Shown here piece by piece: positions 22,371 to 34,189 of a stretch of DNA of 64,000 nt. The position numbers and the translations under genes are program-made. Each line of letters begins with the position of its first letter. The stretch's first letter is position 1. This stretch comes from Sycobia sp. Sy_11. Lineage: Eukaryota > Arthropoda > Insecta > Hymenoptera > Epichrysomallidae. Below the pieces are notes generated by a model, which made no database searches, had not been told where the DNA came from, and was given only the letters and a program-made list of their open reading frames with translations. Location: assembly GCA_018907035.1 (NCBI GenBank), contig JACCIC010000035.1, positions 1 through 64,000 on the forward strand, in the 5' to 3' direction.

Positions 22371-24245
22371 TTAGCCTGGTTCATCCTGGGCCATTCGCCT
22401 AGTTCTATCGGCACTTCTAAGTTTGGTCATCACCTCTTTTGCGAAACTGACTACTGCCTTCCAGTTTTCAGAAGATTCCAGCATTATTGATAGGATGCTC
22501 TCTGGTCTTATTGGCTTATTGATGATGTTCATCAAGTGCTCACGTTGTGTTCTAAAACGAGGGCAGCTCACTAATATATGCTCGGCATCCTCGACCAAAG
22601 TCGGACAGATGGGGCAGAAATCATTATTATCCAGGTGAAAGCGGTGGAAATAGGACCTAAAACAACCATGTTCAGTCAGTAACCGGGTTAGGTGGAAATC
22701 TAATTCTCCGTGTTTCCTGTTGATCCATCTGTGTATGTCTGGAAGGATACGATAAGTCCATCGGCCTTTGCTAGAATCGGTCCATCGTTTTTGCCATATT
22801 TCTATAGAACGATGACGTTCCACGATTTTAGCACCTTGTACAGAATCCACTGCGGCCTTACATATGTTGTGCAGCCTAGCCAGTTCATCTACAGCTAAAT
22901 TGAAAGGAAGCATTCCGGCAAGTACCTCAGCAGCATCGGTGGATACTGTCCTGTAACCACTAATAATACGTATACAGGAGCGGCGACGGGTCGCAATGGC
23001 CAGCTCACAATACGATTTAATTCCACATGCATGATGCCAGATTGGCGCTGCATACATGCTATCAGAATTAACAACATAAGCTAATAGCTTCCTCTGGGGT
23101 GGTCGTGGGCCACCAATGCTAGGTATGAGCCGACAAAAGGCAGCTGAAACTCTTTGCGCTTTTTCGCCAGATATCTTTAGATGCTCTTTGAAGTTTAACC
23201 TGGCATCAAGCTGTACACCCAAGTCTCGTAAAGATGGCGCAGAACTAATACGGCAGCTACCAACTTTAAGAGTAATACTATCTACCTTCTTACGACTGCT
23301 GACAAGAACTACTTCTGTCTTATGCTCCGCTAATTGTAGACCAGCCGACTTAATCCATCTACTGATGTTGCTGATTGCCTCATTGGCATTTTCAGTGAGT
23401 TCATCAAGGGCCTTAGCCGTCACTACTAGAGCGATAACGTCGGCGTACCCTACTGTTATTATAGGTCCCATAACTGAGCCTTGGGGGACTCCCGCAGTAA
23501 CCTTATGCGATAAAATGCCTTCATCCGTTCGGTATAATATTATCCTATTCTCAAAGTAGCTGGCCACGACATTCTGTAAATAACCAGGTACTCCGAACTC
23601 TTTAAGAGAATTCATAATAGAAGACCAGCGCGCTGAATTAAAGGCATTCTTGACATCTAGAGCGACAATGGCACAATACTGTTTAGTGCCACCTTTCCAT
23701 CTCTTACCACTGATTGCATTTCTTGTGGTACACACTACCAGTTTAATGGCATCGACTGTTGATTTTGATTTCCGAAATCCAAATTGGCGTGAGGATAAGC
23801 CGCGCAATCCTTCAGTGAATGCTTCCAGTCGGCTACATATTATTTTTTCAAATATTTTACCTACCGTATCGAGCATACACAATGGCCTGTATGATGAAAG
23901 ATCATCAAGTGGCTTATTGCCCTTAGGTAACAGGACTAACCTTTGAGTTTTCCAGCAATCAGGAAAAATACCCTCAAGAAGACAAGCATTATATACTTTT
24001 AGAAATATAGCTCGATTCTTCTGTATGGCCAACTTAACTGCCGCATTAGGGATACCATCAGGGCCAGGGGCAGCATTGTCTCTAGTCTTAGCGTAAGCAT
24101 TATGTAGCTCCATTTCTGTTATAGGAGCTATATCGTCCGAGTGTTGCGTGCGCAGTACAGTCCCATGGGTGTCATTGGGAAAGAGAGCTGAAACAATCTT
24201 ATCAATCAATACCGTGCTAGTGGGTTGTATTGGTGCCCTACTCAA
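22371..24245 (-). pseudogene. non-LTR ORF2, reverse transcriptase part
   Basis: This carries the RT fingers and palm, the conserved PGPDGIPN and GVPQGSVMGP motifs, and the thumb. The active site reads YADV where a working enzyme has YADD, so one metal-binding Asp is replaced. A C-terminal finger of the CPICxxxxEDAEHxxxxCPRF type follows near 22,560-22,625, usual for this clade. The frame is separated from the endonuclease by a 31-bp tandem duplication. The enzyme would have copied the element RNA at the nicked target. Confidence 0.85.
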
Positions 24246-24283
24246 TCGCGCCAGGTTGTATTGGTGCCCTACTCAATCGCGCC
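24224..24283. repeat. 31-bp tandem duplication breaking ORF2
   Basis: Two copies of a 29-bp segment starting GTTGTATTGGTGCCC are spaced by 31 bp (24,224 and 24,255). Since 31 is not a multiple of three, this shifts the frame between endonuclease and reverse transcriptase, and the frame offset of the two halves equals one. Confidence 0.85.
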
Positions 24284-25330
24284 TGTTTTGTATGGTCGTC
24301 CCCATAAGTCATTGTTGGCCTCTGCACATAGTTCAAGCCAGCATCGACGCTTGCTTGCCTTAATGGCCTTGACAAGCGCTCTTTGTGCTTCTTTAAATAA
24401 ACTATTAAACGTATTACGATCGGTGCGGGCTCTTTGGGCAAGTCTACGTGCGCGATGACATTGTTTGCGCAATTCTGCAATTTCATTTGTCCACCAGTAG
24501 ACAGATTGACGATGTTTAAATCCGCTCTTAGTCCTAGTCATCGATGCATCACATGCTTCAGAGATATGCTTCATGAGTGCATTTGCCAGATGGCCTGGTG
24601 CACCATATTCTAAACGCTCTTCTGATATTATAGTGGCGAACACTTCACAGTCTAGCAATCTGATGTTCCATTTCTGTGTGGGCATCCACTCATTGCACTT
24701 GTTCTTTACTTTCTTCTCTGCAATCTCGTACAAGATCGCCCTGTGATCACTGTGGGTGTAAAGGTCGCTTACTGTCCAATTAAGGATCCGCTGATTCAAG
24801 TCATCACTGGCGAATGTTACATCAGTGACTGATTGTTTATCACCCCTAATGAAAGTGGATTTAAATCCCTTATTAACCACGTGGAGTTGAAGAGAATTAA
24901 GGCCATCAAGCAGCATACTACCTCTGTTATTTGTTGAAGCGCTTCCCCAGGCTGTGGACCACGCGTTAAAATCGCCAGCGATTAATAATGGTTTCTTGTC
25001 CATGGCTTCATCAACTAATTTAGCTACAAGGATTTCAAACTGCTTGTCCGTCAAGCTTGGAGGAGCATATACACTAAAGACGTATATTTCTTGTATTTTA
25101 GCCCAGGATATCAATTCGCTCCGGTTTCTCGACTGCTTTAGTACCTGCCTATTTTGACCAATCCAGAGGGCAGCTCTATTGCTTGTGTCACTTATCCAGC
25201 GCTGTGGTCTGACCCTGTCACAATATGGTTCGGAGATTACAGCAATGTCTATTCTTAGCTCCTTTATTGTCTGTTTCAGCAGGTCATGAGCTGCTACGCA
25301 ATGGTTGGTATTCAGTTGGAGTATTCTCAT
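24269..25330 (-). pseudogene. non-LTR ORF2, endonuclease part
   Basis: The frame starts MRILQLNTNH and keeps the catalytic motifs of apurinic-type endonucleases: an Asn in LNTN, Glu in ISEPY, GDFNAWS, TDVTF and SDHRA. These residues would nick the chromosomal target. The ATG overlaps the ORF1 stop in an ATGA, which suggests termination-reinitiation as in related elements. The domain itself looks intact; the frame is lost only at the 31-bp duplication near its end. Confidence 0.85.
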
Positions 25331-26618
25331 GTTTTATGTCTGTTTAAAAACTCCACAGTGATCGGGCACTTATATCTGTTTGCTGGATGGTTAATCTCCT
25401 TTTTTCCTTCACATTTACAGAGTAAACAGCAGGGCTCGTTTACACATAGCTTGGATAGATGGTCTTTTCCACCGCAGTGCCTGCAAAGTTTAGTTCTGTC
25501 AGGGCCCGAGCACACGGACGCTAAATGACCAATCTGCCAACACCTGAAGCAGCGCTTTATTTCTGTTTTTTTCGAACTCTGCAGCTGACCCATCTGATTC
25601 GAACATGCCCTGCACGTAGTAACTCAGCTGCGTGGCTATATGGTACAGACACCACCGCCGTCTGAGTAACCCCATAAGCTTGCCGCAAGGAACGAGCGAT
25701 TAGTAGGTTAGTCTCCTTTAGCTCGAAGTGTGTTGTCAGAGCCTCTCATACTTCATTCTTTGTAGTGACCTCATCTATATCTTTAATCTCCAAAGTAATA
25801 AGATTAGTCAGGACCGAAGTGGATGCGCTATGGCCAACCTTAGTTGCAACAATACGAGCCAACTCATGTGCATCTTTGGTTGTCCGTTCCAACTGAAGTA
25901 CAAGGGCACCGCCTGCATTTCTGCATATCCTGTTAACCTCATTCTTCACATGAGATAACTCCGGGTCATTCTTTATTTGACGCAGTACCTCCGCGTATGT
26001 AACTCCTTCATTGGCCTTAATCAAAATGGAATTAGGCCTATTTCGTCCATTAAGCCTACGCGTATCAGCTAATTCTTTATCTTTGCCTTTGGGCTTCTTG
26101 CGCTTGATGGTCTGCCATTGATTTTCTTTGGCTTCAGACTTCCCTGTAGGTACTCCAACCGACTCTAGTGGTCTCCTTATGCCCAATGATGGTTCTTTCG
26201 TCCTTTTGCCACCAACGGTTTTAGGAGTGGAATCCATTCCTTCTGCTGCGCTTCGTTTGGTATCAGAGTGTAGACTCGGCGTAGTCTGAGTTACCACTTC
26301 ATGAGTACCAGGACGTTGATACTGTAACAGATCATCCTCTGCCATACTGATGCATTTGTATGAGGCATTAATAGAACGAGCAAGATCCTTAATGGTCTTG
26401 TGCACGTTATGCCTATCTTTAACAAAGTCCAACAATTGGCTGATCTTCTCACCAAGTCGCTCCAGATGATTGTTTCTGCGCGTGATGGAGATTTCTCGAC
26501 CCGTCGTTCCTTGATCCATCATGACATCTCCTTTAGTACCCAGTGTACTATCTATGATTATGTTTGATTTGCCCTCCCCAGAATCCGAGGGGCTACCACC
26601 GACCATAGAGGCTTGCAT
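25327..26618 (-). pseudogene. non-LTR ORF1, RNA-binding Gag-like protein
   Basis: The likely start is the Met at 26,618 (MQASMVGGSPSD), after a GT microsatellite that opens the frame further upstream by chance. The N-terminal part is polar and may include a coiled coil near TRRNNHLERLGEKISQLLDF. The frame meets a TGA near 25,745-25,747, continues in the same frame to a single-base shift near 25,600, then gives three Cys-rich knuckles (25,570-25,400): CFRCWQIGHLASVC, CRHCGGKDHLSKLC and CCLLC. The protein would bind element RNA. Two lesions make it a pseudogene. Confidence 0.8.
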
Positions 26619-26640
26619 TCTATCGGAATCGATGAGGAGA

Positions 26641-26683
26641 TGTGTGTGTGTGTGTGTGTGTGTGCGTGCGTGTGTGTGTGTGT
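26641..26683. repeat. (TG)n microsatellite
   Basis: TG repeats with two CG interruptions sit just upstream of the probable ORF1 start of the minus-strand non-LTR element. Confidence 0.9.
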
Positions 26684-26769
26684 TCGCGCGGTACGTATAA
26701 GCCCTGTGTACTGGGAGAGCGGTAGAGTATAGATGCCGCACGCATGTATATACTGCGCGGGGCAATCAT

Positions 26770-27423
26770 ATACTTGTAAAGTACTGCACCTATGTGAATG
26801 CATGTATGTGTGTGTATATACTGTTGTACGCACACTATATAACATTTTGAAATTTTTTGAAAACTTCTAGAACAAAATGAACACAATCTTACATATCTTA
26901 CAAATGATATGAATAGTAATGTTTTATTTTGCAATGTTGCTAATTTATTTATTTAACAATAATTATTCTTAATTAATTCTTGTTGAATTAAAAGTAAAGT
27001 AGGGACAATAATGATGACTATTTAGTATGTCTAATTTTAACGTATAAATGCAAATTAACAATTATTGTCAATAATTTTTTAAATAAACAAATTGTAATAA
27101 ATTATCGAATTTTGACAAATATACTGTAAATAGTAATTGATTATGAGTATTGAACGTAAAATCAAAGTTGATATTATAAATTAACAATATTTATTGTTTA
27201 TTAACAATCATTTGTTAATAACTATAAGTCACTAGTAATAACTAAATAAAAGTCAATGACATTCTTGCGTGTTTGTGAAATAATGTAATTTTGCAATAAT
27301 TCTAAATTAATAATTAATTATTTATATTTGGATATAGTTTATTTAAATAAAAGAACGAAACCCAGTACACGGATAGCGGGCTATGTATAGACAGATTAGA
27401 TAGTGTGTGATCTAGCAGTATGT

Positions 27424-27427
<4 letters not shown>
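26770..27427. other. AT-rich stretch, no gene seen
   Basis: Low-complexity AT-rich DNA. I find no conserved frame or structured repeat. Confidence 0.6.

Positions 27428-27472
<45 letters not shown>
27428..27472. repeat. (GA)n microsatellite
   Basis: About 22 uninterrupted GA dinucleotides. Confidence 0.95.
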
Positions 27473-27475
<3 letters not shown>

Positions 27476-29178
27476 TCGCGCGCGGAAGAAAGAGAGAGAG
27501 AAAAGATATATTCATATATAATAGCATACAATGTGCATACCCGTGCGCTCAACGAATATAGAACCTGCATACGCGCGGTTGAATAAATTTAATTCTAAAC
27601 AATTGTAAGTTCAACTATACTTATTCAAATCGAAAATACCCGCGTATGCAAGGGGAAAGTACGTGTGCGTATTCATGTACATGCACCTGCATACGTCTGC
27701 AGAGGTGTGTATATGCGCACCCGCGTGTGTGTATGTAATCGTACATACATACCCTGCAAAGTCGTCGCTGATTAAGACGACCGTAGAACACGAGTGTGAA
27801 AGTGTGAGTGAATGCATGAAACGATTGTGTGAGTGTATGCCCAACGCGCATATATGCGCGTCGAAAGCTTGAACACTCGCGGCTATACTATTCATATATA
27901 TAGTGCCGCAGAGCCACTCGGACGCATATATACGCGCACGTGTATACTTCAGAATATGTGCACACAAGGCCGCAGCTGTCGAGTGTGGCGTACATACGTC
28001 TTTGCGTTGCATCGATGCTCGAGCCTGGGCTGAGCGAAAGAGAGAGAGAGAATGTGCGAAAGAGAGAGAGAGAGTGGATAGGCGTGCGTAGTGGGGGGAG
28101 AGCGAGTCCGTGCCGTGAGAGCTTCGCTCGAGCGGACGGCTAATCCGCGCGCGACGCCTGACCCCGGGGATGCAGTGGCTGACTTCTTAAGCGCGGCTCT
28201 GATTCTTTGAACTGAAAAATCGATTAATTTAATTAACTCAAAGCTTTTCGCGAACTGAAATATAATTGATTTCAGTGTGTCGAATGCGCCAATTGTGGTC
28301 GGTCCGGCGGCACGATGTCCTATAAAGACACGTTCAAAGCAATGCTTGCTTGTGTGCATGGGTTACACAAGGGCGCGCGAATGTTCGCTTGCATATAAGC
28401 TAATATGAGTGAGCGCTTGTCCTAGCGCGCTCCCATGCGCGTACGCTCACTGTTGCGACGCCGTAACTTACAGCTTTGCAGTTTGCTCGGAATTCAATTT
28501 TTGGATCCAAGTGGGATGAGCTGTACGAAGATACGCATCTTGACCAGACTCCCAGACGCTCACTGTTAGGCAGCAAAACGAGAATCGAGTGTCATGCGCT
28601 GAGGGGGAAGTTAACGGTCCTAAGAATCGGGTGGATGTTCAGTCTTTTCAGGGTGGGCCGGATGTCGTGATGGTTGATGTTGCAAGAGCGTGGTCATGAG
28701 TGTCGAGTATGCATATCATTTTTCAATGTATGCCGTGTGTAAAAGGCTTTGATTCGGTGACACACAGGTGACCACGCGCGACGGTCCTCTTACTCCTGCG
28801 TGCTGCTCATACTTCCTCAGTGGGGTCTAGGGTAATTTGGAGTTGAATAGCGGTCGTGTCGTGCGTAGCGTGTTTAATAAGTACAGGCCTGTACAGAGAT
28901 TGTTTTGTGACTTATAAAGGCTTTGATTCGTTATGAGTGGCAGCTACGCGGACAAGTGCGCACTATAAAAGAAATGTAGGATGTGATGAGTGGTGGGGGC
29001 AAGATGTGTGAGCAGAACCAGATAGGCTGCGCTAAATATTTCTTTAGCGTGGTGAAGTTCCTTGGATTGAACAGAATTATCTGGGTAAAGAAAGCCCTAG
29101 TCAACGGCAACCATTGACGCGGAAATAATCTAGTACGGTTTTTAATAACTGTAATTTTATTATTTCATAGGTGGCGAT
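27473..29178. other. mixed sequence upstream of Copia gag, no gene seen
   Basis: Contains TA-purine and GA runs (28,040-28,075) and GC-richer patches. It may hold the Copia 5' LTR and primer binding site, but I found no matching 3' copy downstream and cannot mark an LTR. Confidence 0.4.
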
Positions 29179-30493
29179 ATGGCAAAAGGAACAATAGCAG
29201 ACGCGCTCACGCGCGTCTGGACTGAAAAGCAGCTGTACTTGGGTACAGGCGGTCGCAAGATCTACGTATCTTTAGCGACGCATGACACTACGAGCGTTTA
29301 TATTTATTTCTCAGACGAAAAGATTGTACAAATTGGCCGTCTGCTCAACGCCACGGAGCGAGAGGCACTCGTGCGCGAGCGAGATTGGAAATCCCTGAAA
29401 GTGCGTATACAGCGCCCATCACGAGAGATGAATTAAGAAAGGCTTTCGTGTTACGGAAGCCAGGCTGGAAGTGGCAAAAGAAAGATTGGAGTTCTTTAAA
29501 TTACAGAGAGAAACCAATAGAGAATTGGTACAAACGCTCGCAAGTCAGCTGGCTGAAACAATGCGCATGCATGTATTCAATATAGCTGCAATTCAGGACC
29601 AGGAGGTCCGTGAAAAACCTGTAATCAAAAGCATCGAAAAGGTCAATGATTTGTCGCATGAAAAAGAGTACGAAGAGGTGCGCAAAAGCGTAGCCCAAGC
29701 GCAGCAAGCGCAACAAATTTCAGATGGCGACGATGGATCCTCAACACCTCAACAGCAGCCATGGGTCCAGGAGAATCCTTTTACAATAGGTTCCAAGCGG
29801 TCAGTACCGCTAATCTCTCAGGGGAGAGTCATAAGTCCCTCAGAAGAAAATTGGGACGAGGTAAGTATGAACGATGAAAATATTAAAAGATTATTTAACG
29901 ATTTGTTGATTAACAAATCTGAAATGTACGAGTTGATTAATGATGATATAATTAAAATAAATGATATATATGAAAGTTATATTGATAAACAATTATTGAT
30001 AAATAATATGATTGAGAAAAACAGACTTGATAATTCTGAACAGGTAGCAGAGAAATTGCTACATAATATTGAAAGAAAAGATTCGAACGTTAACGATGCA
30101 TGTGTGCAACGATCAGAAAGATGCGACAAGAGTAAAGAAATGAACCTTTGCGATATTAATAGTAAAGATTTACCGATATAAAACGAGATTAAAATCACGG
30201 AATATTTAGAGGAAACTGTGAATAAATTAGTTGAATCTAAATTAAAAGATAAACTCAAAGAAGATAGAATAGATGTACTAGCTGAACGTATAGAAAATGC
30301 AATGTGCAAAGAAACCGGTGTTGCTAGAAAATATAGGCTATCAATAGATACACGTTTTTATATTTTTAAGGATTACTTCATTTCAGAATTAAAAACAAAA
30401 CGACTTGATTACATTTTAAATGAAAATACAGAAAACTTGAGATATTCAGAAAAGAAAATTGACGACGATAAGCATAAAACTCGCGAATTTTAA
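29179..30493 (+). pseudogene. N-terminal region of the Copia unit, function unclear
   Basis: Three open segments in different frames (29,179-29,436; 29,471-30,181; 30,218-30,493) read as one decayed protein. The first begins MAKGTIADALTRVW. The second opens with a charged helix near AKERLEFFKLQRETNREL. The rest is Asn/Lys/Ile-rich. I recognise no domain. Position and direction suggest it is the long N-terminal part of the element's Gag, but a captured or unrelated sequence is possible. Confidence 0.4.
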
Positions 30494-30549
30494 TCAATCA
30501 TATAGATATTATATATTATCAGCGAATAGTAGAGTTAAAATCACTGCGC

Positions 30550-31644
30550 AAAATCTTGTCAAAACTAGAAGAATACAAAAGGCTAGAGTGTAGGGTTTCG
30601 CGCGTTACCGCGAGAAAAGATTTATATAAACTAAAGTATATACCCGGTAGAGAAAAAGCAGCAGATTTCTAGAATAGGTTCGAAGATAAAATCCGAACAT
30701 TTGAGAACGCGCCGAGAGCGAGTAAATTGTCAACCGATGAAAAACACGACATATTTTATAATGCAATCGCAGGTTCACTTCCTGAAACAATACTACCTGA
30801 CTGTGTGCATGAAGGCACAGTAGGCACAGAAATGGAACTAAAAAAACTGAAAAACCTAATATTACAGGTAGAAGCGGTAAAACCAGTGAGAGAGGCTCCG
30901 GTGAGCTCTCTCAACGTGGGTTCGAATAGGTCGTCTTCGCCCTTTACACGGAGACGACCAGAGACGCAAAGAGATGTGTACACAAGACGCGATACTGATA
31001 GATCAGATAATTTTAATGCGCCAAGACGCGAGCAAGGCGCAAGATGCGACGAACAGAGATGGTGCTTCGGCTGCGGCCAGCACGGGCATATCAATGCAAA
31101 TTGCCTTAATCCGAGGAAGAAGTTCTGCTACAAATGTCTGAAGGCAGGCACACATGTAGCAAAAGATTGTAGAAGCAAAAGATCTGATGATGACCAAGGT
31201 GCGAGGCATCAGCCAGGGGCGTACAGCAAAGCGAGAGGCTCTCAGAGCAAGAGAGTCAGAGTGTCGCTTGGACACAGCCAGAAGCCAAAGAATCCGTTTG
31301 GCCTCTCCGCAATTCCAGAGGAAGATCAACATAAAGGTAATAATGTTATTAATTATATGCTTAATACATTTAATAAACATCGTGTTAGAAAAATCAAGAA
31401 AAATAATATACTCAATTTCATAGCCGATTCAGGCGCAACAGAACATATTAGTAATAGTAGAGTAATACTAGATAATCTAAATTTAAATTATGAATGTAAA
31501 GTAAAATGCGCGAATAAAAATTCAGATTTAGAAATAGAAGGTTTAGGATATTTGCATATAATAGATAAAGCTGGTAAAACAATATGTTTAAGCAATGTTC
31601 TTTATTCTAGCAATTTGTGTAAAAATCTTCACTTAGAAAATTAG
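30550..31644 (+). pseudogene. Copia Gag C-terminus and protease
   Basis: A Copia-type Gag segment is broken by a TAG at 30,670-30,672, just before FEDKIRTFENAP. The open part from 30,727 contains the Gag tail, a Ser/Arg-rich linker, and two CCHC knuckles: CFGCGQHGHINANC at about 31,061-31,102 and CYKCLKAGTHVAKDC at about 31,129-31,173. The aspartic protease follows with an intact DSGATEHI site near 31,425. A one-base shift near 31,625 ends the frame within the protease. The knuckles bind RNA; the protease would process Gag-Pol. Confidence 0.8.
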
Positions 31645-32256
31645 TTGAACAAGGATTAGAAATTTACATGAACAATAAACAGATTGATATTTTAGATCCG
31701 CGAACCAAAAAGCTAGTTTTATCGGGAAAATATGAATCTCCCTATTCAAAATCGAGGTAGATAAAAACAAAACAGAAGCACATGTCGCTGATGTCAACAC
31801 ACCAACTGATACGATAGATTTAAATTTTTCAAATAATAATGAAATAGACTGGAGCAGAAGTAGCGCAGTGGAAAGCGTAGATAAGAAAGACGGTTTAAGC
31901 CAGGTTATGTTGTGGCATTTAAGATTAGGACATGCCTCAACAAAATATATGATAGAATTCTTTAAAAATAATTCGAACAGTTTACATAAGCCCAAACAGC
32001 TGGACTTGCGTGAAATATTCGAATGCGAGACTTGCTTGGTTAGCAAGAGTACTAAACTATCGTTCAAAACTACGCGACAAAGAGCTAGTGCTCCTCTGCA
32101 AATCATACACGCGGATACGATGGGGCCGATTCATCCCCCGTCGCATCCACAGAAATTAAATGGGTTAAAACGTCGGAACACTTAGCAGATATATTTACAA
32201 AAGGGTTGAAATCGGATACACACTGTAGACTGACTAACTTAATTCTCAATAATTAA
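31645..32256 (+). pseudogene. Copia pre-integrase fragment fused to RNase H tail
   Basis: After two frame changes (near 31,625 and 31,742) the sequence shows the GAG-pre-integrase motif: LWHLRLGHAS near 31,910 and CETCLVSKST near 32,028, the HHCC finger of Copia integrases. The integrase core begins (IIHADTMGPI) and stops at about 32,138. The following frame, EIKWVKTSEHLADIFTKGL to a TAA at 32,254-32,256, is the last part of Copia RNase H. The junction marks a deletion of roughly 2.5-3 kb by comparison with family length. Confidence 0.8.
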
Positions 32257-32329
32257 ATTGTTATATGTATTTTACAGAATGCGGCGAGGAAAACTGGAGT
32301 GATGAGGAATAAAATAAATCTTGTAAATA

Positions 32330-32524
32330 ATGGAAAGTAAACTTACAATTAAATCATATATTTGCTTTGGACTTTTCATCCTCTCCGTAATATCAGTCAT
32401 CGTAGATACAAGCATCGTCACAACAAGTTTTGATACATTCCACAGACACACATATACACACATATTCATGTATTTTTATACACATGCAAACACTTATTTT
32501 CAGCACATGAAGAAGCTGCTCTGA
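32330..32524 (+). CDS. small ORF with N-terminal hydrophobic segment, doubtful
   Basis: A 64-codon frame downstream of the Copia remnant. Residues about 8-30 are hydrophobic (ICFGLFILSVISVIV), which could be a signal or membrane segment, then a His/Thr-rich tail encoded by CA repeats. No family is recognised. It may be chance in low-complexity DNA. Confidence 0.15.
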   Translation: MESKLTIKSYICFGLFILSVISVIVDTSIVTTSFDTFHRHTYTHIFMYFYTHANTYFQHMKKLL

Positions 32525-33525
32525 TTAATATAATATATGTTCTTGTCGTTGTGTGATTGGAGTGTGTCTGAGTTTAATGTCAAATAAAGTTTAGAGTGAA
32601 TGAAGAAAGCACGGATACACGCAAGTGCGTCTGTGCTACCGAGAGAGAGAGAGTGTTCTGGCACGCGCCAGTTCATCTTGACGCGTTGTATAGATCAGTC
32701 GATTAATAAAGACGTACTAATTATACTAACTTAAACTTTGCTTTATTTATTGAAATCCCATTTAATCCCTCAAAAACATACTCTATGTCTAAATCTATAT
32801 TCTACGTATAATTCTATATAATTGTATATAAGTAAAATAAATAATTTTACCTATCGTCGCTTCCGTATAAAAAGCTGGCAAAAAGATAGTATTTCGTAGA
32901 CCATTTTATTTCTTTAAGTTTCAGTTGGTATCGGTAACTAAATATTTCTGGTATTTAATTTAAAATACGATAATTTCCGTAAGGGAAAGTGAAAAAAAAA
33001 CAGAATATTCCAGATTTCTCATGTCTTTGTCTCCAGAGATTTTAAATTGCAAAAAAACTGCAATAATAAAATTCTTTAGAGACGCTAAAGAAATTTACGG
33101 AGCTGGATTGCTTATAATTTATTTATTATTTTTTTCTTCTGCTGTTATTGCTTTTTCTCTAACATGAGAATTCGGTTAAGTGCTTTACGATGCTCTACCG
33201 GCTAAGTTTATTATTTATCATAGTTTATTATAAAAAAATCTAGTATTTGTTTGTATTTTTAAATATTTATTTTATTTTAATTAGATTTCCTGTTTGCATT
33301 AATTAACGTCCGAACATGGGGCCGAAAGTGTTTTTTTATATTAGCGAACTAACGCGTAAAAAAGTCGTAAAAAAGGCGCTTTGACTTGACTTCTAGTAGT
33401 CGTAAAACAACCAGTGGCGATCAAAAACGCGTATCATCTAATGAAACGGGAGATCAGCTGTCTTCGCCGGTTCAAAAAAGACTTATTGACTTCACATCTG
33501 CAACGCATCCCTGAACTGCAATTGC
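32525..33525. other. AT-rich stretch with one terminal motif, no gene seen
   Basis: Contains ACCTATCGTCGCTTCCGTAT at 32,851 (see the inverted-repeat entry). No conserved frame is seen. Confidence 0.5.
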
Positions 33526-34021
33526 ATGAGTTCAATAGTAAGTAATAATACAGCACCGCACGATTCAAGAAATCCTAAACTGGCACACGATTTTATAAAT
33601 CCCAAAGTGCCACGTGATTCAAGCAATATGAAGAACGGAATAATTCCCCTACGTGTCAATAATGCCCATATACTGGATTTAACCGATTGGCGAAACTTGC
33701 TGCAAGCATGAATGAGTCAAAATCAGAAGCTACCTGAATTGATAGGACGTGATTTCGAGGATCTGTGCGTGTATATTCAGGAATGCGAAGCATTGTTTGC
33801 CCAACTCAATACCGAAGGCTATAGGTGCGTCCAAAACGTTTCATGTGTTTTAAAAGACGACGTGGCACAATGGTTTTTAACCGATAAGGGTTTAGATATA
33901 ACGGAAAAGATTTTGCGAACCTTTACGTGCACGTTACAATAATATTATGCATATTTATGTATATTAAATACGATTGTACATTCTGTATATACATACTGTA
34001 TATACGGAAGCGACGATAGGT
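32851..34021. repeat. 20-bp inverted terminal motif around a gag fragment
   Basis: ACCTATCGTCGCTTCCGTAT at 32,851-32,870 recurs inverted at about 34,002-34,021, enclosing a small gag fragment. A third copy with one change occurs at 46,378 in the first orientation, where the next 60 bp also resemble those after 32,870. The pair could be ends of an old transposon or two independent repeat copies. Confidence 0.5.
33526..33942 (+). pseudogene. short LTR-retrotransposon gag fragment
   Basis: One frame with an internal TGA at 33,709-33,711. The second part includes LPELIGRDFEDLCVYIQECEALFAQL and ends near a DDVAQWF motif, the pattern of a retrotransposon Gag capsid region (an ...W-F core). It is only about 135 codons and lacks knuckles or pol. 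I call it a relic of a Gypsy-like gag with modest confidence. Confidence 0.45.
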
Positions 34022-34189
34022 AAATTACTGTCAATTATTTATAGTAATATAGATTTTTATATATAGAGTAGTTTTTACTTACATATTATTGAATTGTTTA
34101 AAAAATCGGTTAAATTATTATCTCGGGCGAAACTGAAACGGGGGATGCTAGTATTTATAAATGAGTATATATATACTTATTTATAAAGA

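Larger units (their letters stand above)
22371..26765 (-). mobile_element. R1-clade-like non-LTR retrotransposon, decayed
   Basis: On the minus strand the order is ORF1 with three Cys-rich knuckles, then ORF2 with an apurinic-type endonuclease, reverse transcriptase and a C-terminal zinc finger. ORF1 stop and ORF2 start overlap as ATGA at 25,327-25,330. The three-knuckle ORF1, the endonuclease motifs and the YAD-IALVV type RT active-site context fit the R1 clade. Several lesions make it inactive. Both outer ends are approximate. Confidence 0.85.
29179..32256 (+). mobile_element. internally deleted Copia-type retrotransposon
   Basis: The coding remnant runs Gag, zinc knuckles, Copia-type protease, GAG-pre-integrase domain and the first residues of integrase, then jumps at about 32,138 straight to the extreme C-terminus of RNase H (EIKWVKTSEHLADIFTKGL). 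Most of integrase, all of reverse transcriptase and most of RNase H are missing. Stops and frameshifts also occur. LTRs were not identified. Confidence 0.8.

Noticed and set aside
26558..26934. His/Thr-rich minus-strand ORFs
   Set aside because: The reading frames pass through the GT microsatellite; the real ORF1 start is more likely at 26,618.
29164..32256. LTR pair for the Copia element
   Set aside because: I compared 28.0-29.2 kb with 32.2-33.3 kb by eye and found no convincing shared segment.
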